Part shown: positions 13,165 to 24,566 of the stretch, piece after piece | How the letters are laid out: the number at the start of each line of letters is the position of its first letter | Numbering within the stretch: the first letter of the stretch is position 1 | The notes under the pieces: model-generated | Database searches by the model: none | The model's input: only the letters and a program-made list of their open reading frames with translations | Told to the model about the DNA's origin: nothing | Translations under genes and position numbers: made by a program | Origin: Bromus sterilis | Lineage: Eukaryota > Streptophyta > Magnoliopsida > Poales > Poaceae | Direction: 5' to 3' | Length of the DNA stretch: 64,000 bases | Assembly (NCBI GenBank): GCA_950022295.1 | Contig: OX465600.1 | Location: 292,375,782 to 292,439,781 of the forward strand

Positions 13165-16055
13165 TGTAACGACCCAATTCACACCGAATTGGAGTCTCTG
13201 TGTTCAAGTGCCAGTCCCTGGATCGAACTCGCTGGCACACACAGTATTATAGATGTATATCAAAGTACAAGTGCATCATTATTACAACGTATGATCCAGA
13301 GTAAATAGATAACAAGTTGCATAGCTCAAGGCTAGCTTACTCAATATAACGATAACGGAAGCAAAACTAGTAGCAAGGAATCCCATCAACCATCCACAAG
13401 CGAACATGCTGAGTGTAGACTCGTAACCCTATCATAACACACTAATCTTCTGAGAAACCTGCAACACGAAGGTTACAGCCCGAACACGGGTCAGTACATC
13501 TGATTTGTACGGCAAGTAACACAAGTGATAAAGCAACCCTACAACTAAATTCAAAACAAGAATAAGAATCAAGCTTGGTTTGTTGTACATAAAGTTTGTA
13601 TTCACCTACTTCTACTTACTACTCAACATTTTTATCAATTCAAGTTAATAACAACCCACAACGCACAACAGCTAACTAACCGCCTATGAGAGCCCTCGGG
13701 ATCATAGGATTTCTAATGGCAGCCATGAGAGCCCTCAGGATCATGCTTTCGTGAGTATTGTAGAGCCCTCAGGATACAATTGCACACGTACCTCCTATTC
13801 ATGAACATCATAGAGCCCTCAGGATACGATGCCACTACAAACACGTTCGTGACCGTTACAGAGCCCTCAGGATGCAACATCACCCTATCGTGAACACTGT
13901 AGAGCCCTCAGGATACAGTGCCACTACCTAGACCCAAAGTGAACATTGCAGAGCCCTCAGGGTGCAATGCCACACAACAAATCGTAAGTGAAATATCACA
14001 GAGCCCTCAGGATGTAATACCACTCTACAGTACCTCAATCGCAAGTTACTATTTTACTGATAATAATGTTTTCACAACACTTGAATAACACAACAATTCC
14101 TTCCATGGTTATCATTGCAACAGTAAGCATAAATCACACAGCACAAGAGATACTAAAACATAACAACGTTGGATACATTGATCTACCAAAACATGTGGCT
14201 ATCCTACCAGGTTTCAGCATAAGGTAGTAATATTTCACATGCATAGAGACATAGAATGTGCATAATCAAAAGTGAAACTTGCCTTGAACGGTGTTGAAGT
14301 AATCTAACACTTATTTCTGATCCTTTCTGCACTCCGGACAATCTACACAGTCAAACAATGAAGCATTCAACACACCATAACACATAAACAATGCAACAAC
14401 AAAAGAACCAAATGAACAGAAAGAAAATCAACTAAAAAATAGCTAAACTTAAAGTACTTGTCAAATAAAAACCAATGCAAAAAGAAACGGCGCAAACGGG
14501 CGCACCGGTAAAAAGTTACGGCTGCCAGAAGTTCAAATTTGGATCAGATTGGGATCCAAATTTAAATACTTCAAACTTCTTTAACACTAGGTCTACTGGC
14601 TAGAGAATTTCTACACGGTCACGCAACTGGAATCGCCCAATTCCGAGTTACGGTTAAAAAGTAGTCGCGAAAACGGTTTCGGGTGAAAAACGGGGGTACC
14701 AGGGGGTTCTACTGTAAAAAGGACCGATACATAAATAACATTTTTACAAAAAACGCGATCGGGTCCCCGGGCGGTTTTGGATCCAGATCTGGAAAAAAAA
14801 ATTGATTTTTTTTTCGAACCGTTTTCTAATCTTTTCTTTTTCTACAGCCGGCTTCTTCCTCGTCACGCCACGGGCTCACACAGGGGCCATGGCCTGGCCA
14901 TGAGCTCGGGCTCGGCGGCCGGGGCGGCGGCCAAGCGGCCGGCGGCGGTGGCCCGGCGCGGCGCGCGAGGGGCGGCGGCCGTGGGCCGGCGGCCAGGGGC
15001 GCAGCCTGGCGCGGGGCGCACGGGCACGGAGGCCAGGGGCGCCATGGCGCGCGGCGGCGGTAGCTCCGGCCGGCGAGGCGGCGGCGGCTAGGGCGGAGGG
15101 GGAGCTCCGGCGGATATGGCTACGTGCAACTCCGGCGATTCGCGCAAAAAAAAAATTTACCTCGCAAAAGCGCAAAAACGTAGCTCCGGCGAAAAATCCG
15201 GCGATGCTCCGGCGACACGTCGGCGTCGGCGCCGGGTCCCGCGGATTAGGTTAATCTAACCCTAAAACGCTAGCGAAAATAAACTTAGCCCTAATCGGGG
15301 CTATTTATAGCTAGCCCCTAATTTTTTTTAAATCCGAAATAAAAACAAATTCAGTCTGCTGGGAAAAAAAAACAGACCAGGCCCATTAGGCCCAAAACAA
15401 TATTAGAAAAATCACAGAAATCTATTTTAAAATTCCGTCTTCGCCAATATTTTTAAAATAATAAAATTAAATTTTTGGCTTGACCAAAATAAAATAATAA
15501 AATAAAAACTTTGCAACTTATTTTTAAATAATTTTAAATACTTTTCTGGCATTTTAAAAATACCGAAAACTCCGAAAATTGATTTAAAAACTTTTCCAGA
15601 GCATAAATAAATTCCAAAAATAATTTTAGAAAATATTTATAACTCCAAAGTAAAATTAAAAAGTCTCCCATAAATCATTTAAACTATTTTCCAACAAATT
15701 AAAAATGGGGATAAGTCCTTTTATATCCTCTCCAGCAAACTGCCATGTGTTGAAAAATGTTTAAAAATATTTTAGAAGAATTCCAATAAAGATTTAAAAC
15801 ATTTTCCAAACTTTTAAAATGTTGAAGGAGTCATCTTCCCTTCTCTCATTTTCTTTTGTTGGTTTTGTTTTTAAAAATAAATTCCAAAACACCAACGGTG
15901 AATATTAGGGAAGTCATTTTATTCCCTCTCGTTTTAATATTCAAAAAACTTCAAAAGTTTTAATTCCTAGGGAAAATCAAACACACCAAGCAAACAATCA
16001 TTATCTATTTAATTCTATTAAAATTCCAAAATTCGGAGAATTTTGGGATGTTACA
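13165..16055 (-). repeat. 3' LTR of element S
   Basis: It is bounded by TGTAACGACC and GGGATGTTACA on the plus strand. It contains a tandem array (13685-14030), a very GC-rich block (about 14880-15110) and a long AT-rich U3-like stretch (15300-16040). The overlapping Ala/Arg/Gly-rich ORFs in the GC block reflect base composition only. Confidence 0.9.
13685..14030 (-). repeat. Tandem array inside the S LTR (AGAGCCCTCAGGAT core)
   Basis: Eight copies of a conserved core (AGAGCCCTCAGGAT and close variants) recur every 40-50 bp, separated by less conserved spacers such as CGTGAACATTG. The same array is in the other LTR at about 18310-18655, with one visible point difference in a spacer. The array is therefore part of the LTR and predates insertion. 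Confidence 0.85.
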
Positions 16056-17776
16056 CACTACCACCCTTAAAAGGAATCTCGTCCTCAAGATTCGAAAAGG
16101 CTAGAGAGAAAGGTTAGGGTTCGGATCTTCATGACAGTCTATCGATCCTCCGGCGGTCCAGGGTGCTACCACCCTTAAAAGAAATGCGACTTGGTCTTCC
16201 AAATCTTGCTCCCTCAGCGAGCTCCTCACACATAATCTTAATACTCCATTGGGGCATGGAATTCTCCTTCACAAGTGTGGGCTTGCAGTATCTTAATCCA
16301 TCGATGACATTCTTCGTAAAGCTTTCACCTTCGGTCTTCGAGGTTTCACGAATTCCTTCTTTGAGGTTTCCATTCCTTAGCAAGAGGGTGGTCTTCCAAG
16401 TACTGAGACTTCATGGCTAACAGCTCAGACGCCACTACTAAACAACTATCGATTTCTCTCTTGGTGGTCATCAAGAATACTTTTATAGGATACCTGCAGA
16501 AAATGGTCTTGGTCCATCCTCACCGTATAACACAAACGGTAATATCCTACAGGGTTCGCACATCGTACCGTTCTATGGTTCAGGCTTAACATCGTCGTCT
16601 CTCTGCTATAGGTAAGTCACTCAAGATTTACTATCCCGCATAGCAAGAGCGAATAATAAGGGTAGTCGTCATGGGGGCCAATCCATTACGCACCCAAATC
16701 ATTACCTTGTATATGGTTTAGCGAATCTCGCAATCTAACACTCGGTCATCCTCACAAGCATTGCAGAAATCCTCCTTATCTTGAACTGGGTCCAGATAAA
16801 TCCATGGTTCTGCAAGCCAAGCAAAAGATCTATCGTTTCCTCAACACTCAGGTTTGCGCAAACTGCTATAAAACGTGTACTGGTGGACTACAACTTCCTC
16901 CAGAGTTCTCCCTTCAGCAAGATTGTGCTCTCTTGTTGTAAGATCCGGGCACAAGGGGTTAACTTGAGCTCATCATTGGTTGCATCCATGTTGATTCCAG
17001 CCTTGACATTAGCAGCCATTGTAGTAGCTTCTTCTACCCAGTACTTAGCTGCATAGGGGACCATGTCCTCACTTCCAACCTTGTTTATCTTCATGTGCTC
17101 CTCCATATTATGAATCCATGGTTCCACCTTCAGTCTCGACATCGCCCCAGAAAAGGCGAGTCCTACTTCATACTCCATCTATTAAGCCCATACGACAACG
17201 GTTGGGGCAAAACTATAACACCGACAAGAAAACAAACTAAGGTAACACCAAGCATATGCACGCAAACAAGAAAGCGGCAATACACCTATGTTCGTCAGTA
17301 ACACATAACAACAAACAATACAGTCGTAAAAGTCAAAACACACAAACAACACCTAAAGTAAGGTCATATGTGCAAGGCATACGATCTCATCATGCCACGC
17401 GAAATTCGTTCATCTAACTTCACCTAAAAGGTGGTGGTCTGATTCTAAGCTTCATCCTTCTCAGCTAGGCTGAACTCAAAAATTCCTCTCGTAGTTCCAT
17501 AACTTATTGATCACCGTAGGGTATTCTTCAGGTTCCGATAGTCATAACTCAAATTGATCCCCGAGGTTGATGATGTTCTTCTCAAATGACTTGTCTTCCG
17601 AGGTATAAACAACTCAAGGGGTATTCATAGTAAACAAGATGAGGAAGTTTTAGAAGATGAATAATAGATGAGAAATACTAGTGAGAGAGTAAGTAATCAA
17701 AGAGTGATAAAATATTTTTTGTTCCTATGGCTGTTTCTATCATTTTCCTAAGGTCACGTCCTACAGTCAACACACT
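16056..17776 (-). pseudogene. Interior of element S with gag-like remnant
   Basis: The minus frame at 16888-17178 (96 codons) has a Trp-Ile-His-Asn-Met-Glu-Glu segment followed by a Pro-Tyr-Ala-Ala-Lys-Tyr segment, reminiscent of Ty3/gypsy gag proteins. A second short frame (16129-16383) has no recognised family. Protease, reverse transcriptase and integrase are all absent. The purine-rich complement ACTACCACCCTTAAAAGG at 16058-16075 is the probable polypurine tract. Confidence 0.5.
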
Positions 17777-17788
17777 GCTCTGATACCA
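17777..17788 (-). other. Primer-binding site of S (initiator Met-tRNA)
   Basis: The plus strand reads GCTCTGATACCA, so the minus strand is TGGTATCAGAGC, complementary to the 3' end of plant initiator Met-tRNA. It lies two bases from the 5' LTR at 17791, which sets the element's orientation as minus. Confidence 0.9.
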
Positions 17789-17790
17789 GC

Positions 17791-20667
17791 TGTAACGACC
17801 CAATTCAGACCGAATTGGAGTCTCTGTGTTCAAGTGCCAGTCCCTGGATCGAACTCGCTGGCACACACAGTATTATAGATGTATATCAAAGTACAAGTGC
17901 ATCATTATTACAACGTATGATCCAGAGTAAATAGACAACAAGTTGCATAGCTCAAGGCTAGCTTACTCAATATAACGATAACGGAAGCAAAACTAGTAGC
18001 AAGGAGTCCCATCAACCATCCACAAGCGAACATGCTGAGTGTAGACTCGTAACCCTATCATAACACACTAATCTTCTGAGAAACCTGCAACACGAAGGTT
18101 ACAGCCCGAACACGGGTCGGTACATCTGATTTGTACGGCAAGTAACACAAGTGATAAAGCAACCCTACAACTAAATTCAAAACAAGAATAAGAATCAAGC
18201 TTGGTTTGTTGTACATAAAGTTTGTATTCACCTACTTCTACTTACTACTCAACATTTTTATCAATTCAAGTTAATAACAACCCACAACGCACAACAGCTA
18301 ACTAACCGCCTATGAGAGCCCTCGGGATCATAGGATTTCTAATGGCAGCCATGAGAGCCCTCAGGATCATGCTTTCGTGAGTATTGTAGAGCCCTCAGGA
18401 TACAATTGCACACGTACCTCCTATTCATGAACATCATAGAGCCCTCAGGATACGATGTCACTACAAACACGTTCGTGACCGTTACAGAGCCCTCAGGATG
18501 CAACATCACCCTATCGTGAACACTGTAGAGCCCTCAGGATACAGTGCCACTACCTAGACCCAAAGTGAACATTGCAGAGCCCTCAGGGTGCAATGCCACA
18601 CAACAAATCGTAAGTGAAATATCACAGAGCCCTCAGGATGTAATACCACTCTACAGTACCTCAATCGCAAGTTACTATTTTACTGATAATAATGTTTTCA
18701 CAACACTTGAATAACACAACAATTCCTTCCATGGTTATCATTGCAACAGTAAGCATAAATCACACAGCACAAGAGATACTAAAACATAACAACGTTGGAT
18801 ACATTGATCTACCAAAACATGTGGCTATCCTACCAGGTTTCAGCATAAGGTAGTAATATTTCACATGCATAGAGACATAGAATGTGCATAATCAAAAGTG
18901 AAACTTTCCTTGAACAGTGTTGAAGTAATCTAACACTTATTTCTGATCCTTTCTGCACTCCGGACAATCTACACAGTCAAACAATGAAGCATTCAACACA
19001 CCATAACACATAAACAATGCAACAACAAAAGAACCAAATGAACAGAAAGAAAATCAACTAAACAATAGCTAAACTTAAAGTACTTGTCAAATAAAAACCA
19101 ATGCAAAAAGAAACGGCGCAAACGGGCGCACCGGTAAAAAGTTACGGCTGCCAGAAGTTCAAATTTGGATCAGATTGGGATCCAAATTTAAATACTTCAA
19201 ACTTCTGTAACACTAGGTCTACTGGCTAGAGAATTTCTACACGGTCGCAACGGAACTGGAAACGCCCAATTCCGAGTTACAGTTAAAAAGTAGTCGCGAA
19301 AACGGTTTCGGGTGAAAAACGGGGGTACCGGGGGGTTCTACTGTAAAAAGGACCGATACATAAATAAAATTTTTACAAAAAACGCGATCGGGTCCCCGGA
19401 CGGTTTCGAACCGTTTTCTAATCTTTTTTTTCTACAGCCGGCTTCTTCCTCCTCACGCCACGGGCTCACACAGCGGCCATGGCCTGGCCATGAGCTCGGG
19501 CTCGGCGGCCAAGCGGCCGGCGGCGGTGGCCCGGCGCGGCGCGCGAGGGGCGGCGGCCGTGGGCCGGCGGCCAGGGGCGCAGCCTGGCGCGGGGCGCACG
19601 GGCACGGAGGCCAGGGGCGCCATGGCGCGCGGCGGCGGTAGCTCCGGCCGGCGAGGCGGCGGCCCGGCGGCGGGGCGGCGCGGTTAGGGGCGGCGGCGGC
19701 GGCTAGGGCGGCGGGGAGCTCCGGCGGATACGGCTACGCGCAACTCCGGCGATTCGCGCAAAAAAAATTTTACCTCGAAAAAGCGCAAAAACGTAGCTCC
19801 GGCGAAAAATCCGGCGATGCTCCGGCGACACGTCGGCGGCGGCGGCGGGTCCCGCGGATTAGGTTAATCTAACCCTAAAACGCTAGCGAAAATAAACTTA
19901 GCCCTAATCGGGGCTATTTATAGCCAGCCCCTAATTTTTTTAAATCCGAAATAAAAACAAATTCGGTCTGCTGGGAAAAAAAACAGACCAGGCCCATTAG
20001 GCCGAAAACAATATTAGAAAAATCACAGAAATCTATTTTAAAATTCCGTCTTCGCCAATATTTTTAAAATAATAAAATTAAATTTTTGGCTTGACCAAAA
20101 TAATAAAATAAAATAAAAACTTTGCAACTTATTTTAAAATATTTTTAAATACTTTTCTGGCATTTTAAAAATACGGAAAACTCCGAAAATTGATTTAAAA
20201 ACTTTTCCAGAGCATAAATAAATTCCAAAAATAATTTTAGAAAATATCTATAACTCCAAAGTAAAATTAAAAAGTCTCCCATAAATCATTTAAACTATTT
20301 TCCAACAAATTAAAAATGGGGATAAGTCCTTTTATATCCTCTCCAGCAAACTGCCATGTGTTGAAAAATGTTTAAAAATATTTTAGAATAATTCCAATAA
20401 AGATTTAAAACATTTTCCAAACTTTTAAAATGTTGAAGGAGTCATCTTACCTTCTCTCATTTTATTTTGTTGGTTTTGTTTTTAAAAATAAATTCCAAAA
20501 CACCAACGGTGAATATTAGGGAAAGTCATTTTATTCCCTCTCGTTTTAATATTCAAAAAACTTCAAAAGTTTTAATTCCTAGGGAAAATCAAACACACCA
20601 AGCAAACAATCATTATCTATTTAATTCTATTAACATTCCAAAATTCGGAGAATTTTGGGATGTTACA
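17791..20667 (-). repeat. 5' LTR of element S
   Basis: It matches 13165-16055 nearly throughout, including the AGAGCCCTCAGGAT array (about 18310-18655) and the GC-rich block (about 19480-19720). It lacks a segment of about 40 bp present near 14780 in the partner and carries a few extra bases around 19250. It ends TGTTACA, followed by the second ACATG copy. Confidence 0.9.
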
Positions 20668-21995
20668 ACATGTTATTAGTCATGAAGTGCAAATGCTAAC
20701 ACAAAGGAAGATGCTTGCTTGGCAAAAGCTTTCGCAAACGACTTACTTATCAAAAGATAATGTCAACAAGGATGTGGCATGGCAAAACTTAATGCAACTT
20801 TATATGGATGAATCCTCATCAACATCAAATGTCTGTTCTCTTAGGGAAAAGAAGGAAGTGGGACAACTGACTCAACATGAAGGTGGATGAAAGGCCTTGT
20901 AAAGGGCAAGCAGGGAAAACTCATGTGCTATCCTTAAATCAAACAGAATAAAAATAGATTTTGGGGCGGTGCATAGTTTGTCAACGAATGCTAATAGATC
21001 GCTCAATTACTTCTCAAGAAGGACAAGTTTCGAGGAACGACTCCCAAGTGGGGACGATCACATCCCCTCAATCTCCTTTGTATATCACTGCCAAAGTTTC
21101 TGATTTCTCATAGACCAAGCGTGAAGGAGGGTTTGTTTGTTATATTATCTTTCGAGCTGGGCGCACCCATGCCAGTTCCTCCTCGTATTATGGGTTTGCA
21201 GATTAGACCTGCAATCCCAGGGTAAAACTTGTCCAACTTAAGAAGATCATGAATTACCTACTACTTCCTCATGAGCTAAATAAGAGGCACAAAACAGAAG
21301 ATTTTGAACATTTAAGGATAACACATAAATTCTATGCTTATAGGAGTGGTAGGGGAATACCACGAATAGGAAGGTATGGTGGACTCATATGGAAGGTATT
21401 GGTTTCAGGGTATGGATGCACAAGCAGAAATCTACTTGGCAAAGAGTTTGGCTAGCAAAGGCTTTGAGAGAACAGACAATTGATGCTAATTTAGATTCAA
21501 AACATATAAGGCATAAACATTAAGGTAAGCATAACACATCAAGTTGTCTTCCTTGTCAACATAACACTTCAAGCATAAAAACATAAAGGTTTTGGCTATG
21601 TCTCTACTTGAGAAAACATGTATGTTGTCATGACCAAAGCTATGTTTTCCAAAATTAAATAAAATTTTCAAAGCCATACCTGTTATAAGGTCAATACTCC
21701 CCATAAAAATCGTCATATGAGGCCGATTGCGCGAAGAGAATACCGAGTGCAGCGAAGGAACTAATAGACTTCTCATTAATATTCCATTATAGACGACTCC
21801 ACACTCACGGATACAATCTCTCCACAGAAGGAGTGATAGACCTCGATGCAAACACCTATTTCATATAATAACCTCCCTAGACATGATATGACTCTACTTT
21901 ACTCTAAAAGACTAAGATAAAGATAAAGATACCGGGCACTCCCCCAAGCTTGGAACAAGCCAAGGGGATGCCAATACCCAAGGAGATTTCACTCC
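20668..21995 (-). other. V internal region, non-coding
   Basis: No long ORF is present. The part at about 20975-21345 matches the window's right end (63627-64000) with scattered differences, so V and W share an internal gypsy module. A polypurine-like complement (ACTCCCCCAAGCTTGG) lies at about 21940-21955, just downstream of the small ORF in transcription. Confidence 0.65.
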
Positions 21996-22448
21996 TCATT
22001 CCTGTTGTTGTTGATTCTTCAAATCTTTGATGACACGGCGAAGGGTTTGGTTTTCCTCCTCTAAAATCTCCACTTGCACCTTTAGTACACGGAAATCTTC
22101 ACACAATTGATTGGTGATGCGGTAAGCTTCGGAGATGGTAGAAATCGTACGTTGATTTTCAAGTGCAGGGGCCGTTCCTGAAAGGTTAAGAGAAAGATCA
22201 TAATAAGGTTGTACACTCCCCACCATGATGGGGTTGCTTGATCTTCCTCCTTGTGTTGATGGACCCCCTAACTGCTGGGCGGTGATAATCTCGACTTCTT
22301 CTCTCACGGAACGCTCCATCTCCGCTCGCCTTGCAGCGATTTCTTCTTCCGTGGCCCAATCTACGTATTTCCCTTGGTTGAGATATTTCTGAACTTCACG
22401 TAGACGTCGTCCCATGAAGTCTTCTCCACTTGAGCCACAAGAAGACAT
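21996..22448 (-). CDS. Small coiled-coil ORF carried by gypsy V downstream of integrase
   Basis: This 150-codon ORF starts at the ATG at 22448, giving Met-Ser-Ser-Cys-Gly. An upstream TTG in frame is an unlikely start. The N-terminal half is charged and rich in Glu/Arg. The last 45 residues form a probable coiled coil (LKVQVEILEEENQTL) ending in a Gln run. I recognise no enzymatic domain. A TATA-like element lies about 85 bp upstream, so the ORF could be expressed from its own transcript. It sits between integrase and the 3' LTR, where some gypsy lineages keep extra genes. The frame has no internal stop, unlike V's pol. Confidence 0.55.
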   Translation of the reverse strand: MSSCGSSGEDFMGRRLREVQKYLNQGKYVDWATEEEIAARRAEMERSVREEVEIITAQQLGGPSTQGGRSSNPIMVGSVQPYYDLSLNLSGTAPALENQRTISTISEAYRITNQLCEDFRVLKVQVEILEEENQTLRRVIKDLKNQQQQE

Positions 22449-22532
22449 CTCTAACAATAACTTTTTACCCTGGCAGAAACATATTGAAAAGAAAACACAA
22501 GAAATCGCGAGATACGTTGCCGGAACGATCCA

Positions 22533-22544
22533 GGCTTATATATA
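22533..22544 (-). promoter_or_regulatory. Putative internal TATA box for the V extra ORF
   Basis: The minus strand reads TATATATAAGCC, preceded by a GC-rich block (about 22600-22690) and followed about 85 bp later by the ATG at 22448. The layout of GC-rich block, TATA and short leader resembles a plant core promoter. Confidence 0.5.
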
Positions 22545-22786
22545 GCAAAAATTTCTGCAACAAAAGGAAGGTAACGAGCCAAAGTGGGGTCGGAGATGGA
22601 CTCCTGGGTGCCCAGGCGGCCTCCCGGCGCGGCCAGGAGGTAGGCCGCGCCAGGGGGCGCCTGGGCCCCCTGGAGCTCCTCTCCGGCTCCACTTAGGCCT
22701 CGAATTTTCCTAATTTTGCAAAAACTCATAATAAGGAACTTTTTTGGCGGTTCGCGATGTTTCCTTACCGTAATACATACCTTTTC

Positions 22787-23312
22787 TTATTCTGCTTCTG
22801 TCGGTGTGTGAAACAGGGCTGCAACTTGTTCTTCATGAGTTGTTGTGCGTATTATATTTACATCAACATTGACGGGATCTCCCGCCATGTAATGCTTGAG
22901 TCTTTGACCATTCACAACTTGAGGTTTGGTGCCTTCAAAATTGTTAATCTTGATTGCACCAGACCGGTAGACTTCTTCGATATGAAATGGCCTTTCCCAC
23001 CTGGAAAGTAGTTTACCTAGAGAAAACCTGAAACGGGATCTAAACAATAAAACTTTATCACCAACATTAAATTCACGTTTCAGGATCCTCCTGTCGTGCC
23101 ACTTATTTACCTTTTCCTTGAACATTTTAGCGCTCTCGTAAGCTTCACTTCTCCACTCATCTAGAGAAGTCAAGTTCATGAGACGCTTTTCACCAGCTAA
23201 CTTTGGGTCAGCATTAAGCTCTCTAACAACCCAGAAAGGTTTGTGCTCTAATTCTAATGGCAAATAGCAAGCCTTGCCATAGACCATTTTATAGGGAGAC
23301 ATGCCCATGGGG
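22787..23312 (-). pseudogene. Gypsy integrase C-terminal fragment (V)
   Basis: The minus frame begins at Pro-Met-Gly-Met-Ser-Pro-Tyr-Lys and continues through GKACYLPLELEHKPFW and a Lys-Trp-His-Asp-Arg-Arg-Ile-Leu stretch to a GDKVLLF beta-strand motif. This is the C-terminal part of plant Ty3/gypsy integrase. The zinc-binding and catalytic D,D,E portions are gone, and the sequence upstream switches directly to PBS-side sequence. The frame stays open to a stop at 22787. Confidence 0.85.
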
Positions 23313-23319
23313 CAAATGG

Positions 23320-23346
23320 CAAGCAACGGCGCCAGAAAACGGTACT
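23320..23346 (-). other. Primer-binding-site region of gypsy V
   Basis: The minus strand reads TCTGGCGCCGTTGCTTG just inside the 5' LTR. TGGCGCCGTTGCC-like sequences normally follow the 5' LTR of Triticeae gypsy elements. Only a few bases separate it from integrase sequence, which shows the internal deletion. Confidence 0.7.
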
Positions 23347-24566
23347 TGATGACCCACAACTGTCAGGGATCTATTGCATCGTTTTCGATAAGTAAGAGTG
23401 TCGAACCCAACGAGGAGCAGAAGGTAATAGCAAGTGACTTTGGCAAGGAGATAACTGCAAGCACTGAAAGATAAATTTTTAGGGGTTTTCTTGGTATAAG
23501 AAACAGGAAAGTAAAAATGAGCAAAGTAAAAGGCACTGGAGAGTAACGAGTGGCCCAATCCTTTCTGAGCAAAGGAGAGGCCTAGCAACTGAACTTATAA
23601 AGGCTAAAGCGTTCTTGAGGACACACGGGAGAGGTAGTCATGTGCTTTCGCCATAATCCGTATCGATACTGTGTGCTGTATTGATAAGTGTTGAGTGGGT
23701 GGATCTATGCTAGTACACCCTCTAGACTAAGATAAGTGCACTCTTATGATTAAACACCTTGCAAGCATCCGCAAATACAAGATAGTAATTAAGGCAAAAT
23801 CCTAACCATAGCAATACGATCGGTGATCCATTGTTCCCTTCTGCAAAAGCGTGCAAACTGGGGTTTAGGTTTCTGTCACTCCGGCAACCCACCGTAAGCA
23901 TTCTTTGTACACAATGTATTCCCCTAGGTCCTTGATAAGGCGAAGTGTTGAGTGTTCGACTCACACAACACCACTAGGAAAATAACAACACAACTTAAAT
24001 ACCAAACAACACATATTACTTCAACATCATATGACTACTAACAACTAGACTTCTCCCATGTCCTCAAGAACTAAAGTAACTACTCACAAGACATAAAAGA
24101 GATCATGATCAGTGGGGATAAATAGATGATAAACAATCTGGACACAATAATATTTCTCCAACAAAACTCAATAGCATTCACCACAAAGTAGTAATCAACA
24201 CCGATAGCGTAGAGAGGATAGATAGTACGGATTACAACACAAGTTGCAATTGTGAGATGAGATTGGATGGAGGTGGAGATGGTGCTGATGATGGGGATGA
24301 TGGTGATGATGATCTCGATGATGCCCGTGACGATGGTGATGATGATGGCGATGATCTCCCCTTCCGGGAGGTGATCTCCCCTGCGGAATCTTCCCGCCAG
24401 AGATGGCTTTTCTTCTCTGTAGGTTTCCGCCACGGAGCAGCGGCGGAACTCCGTAAACTCCCACCTTTTTAGGGTTTCTGGAAGATGTGTGTTATATAGG
24501 CCAGAGGGGGGAACCGGGAGTGGTCCCAGGGGTCTAGGCGCCGTCCCGGCGCGGCCAGGGTGGGGG
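23347..24566 (-). repeat. 5' LTR of gypsy V, truncated
   Basis: It starts TGATGACCCACAACTG and matches 11326-12544 closely. It stops matching after GGGTGGGGG at 24566. About 300 bp (the U3 start with TGATACGTCC) is missing. A TATA box lies at about 24491-24500 (minus strand). Confidence 0.85.

Larger units (their letters stand above)
13165..20667 (-). mobile_element. Element S: large-LTR, near-empty (LARD-like) LTR retrotransposon
   Basis: Two similar LTRs (2891 and 2877 bp) flank only about 1.74 kb of interior. Flanks are a perfect ACATG duplication (13160-13164 and 20668-20672). The LTRs start TGTAACATCCC and end CGTTACA on the minus strand. A PBS complementary to initiator Met-tRNA lies two bases inside the 5' LTR, and a purine-rich tract adjoins the 3' LTR. 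The interior has only gag-like scraps, so S is non-autonomous. Its LTRs differ by scattered substitutions and one indel of about 40 bp near 14780. Confidence 0.9.
11326..24566 (-). mobile_element. Gypsy element V, internally deleted and interrupted by S
   Basis: Minus-strand order is 5' LTR (23347-24566, truncated), PBS region, integrase C-terminus, a small extra ORF, 3' region, PPT, 3' LTR (11326-12844). Gag, protease and reverse transcriptase are missing between PBS and integrase. Element S sits inside at 13165-20667. LTR termini are TGATACGTCC and GGGTCATCA. The right LTR stops abruptly at 24566 with no terminus or target duplication, so that edge is a deletion or rearrangement. Confidence 0.82.

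Noticed and set aside
13685..14030. Regular cores with spacers resembling a CRISPR array
   Set aside because: The spacers are themselves similar, the array is inside a plant LTR and is copied in the partner LTR. It is a tandem repeat.
14777..15175. Ala/Gly/Arg-rich ORFs on both strands in the S LTR (also 19312-19687)
   Set aside because: They reflect a GC-rich block and overlap each other on both strands. No domain.
17777..17790. Possible tRNA gene fragment
   Set aside because: Only the 12-bp Met-tRNA complement is present, beside an LTR. It is a primer-binding site. The same applies at 60926-60937.
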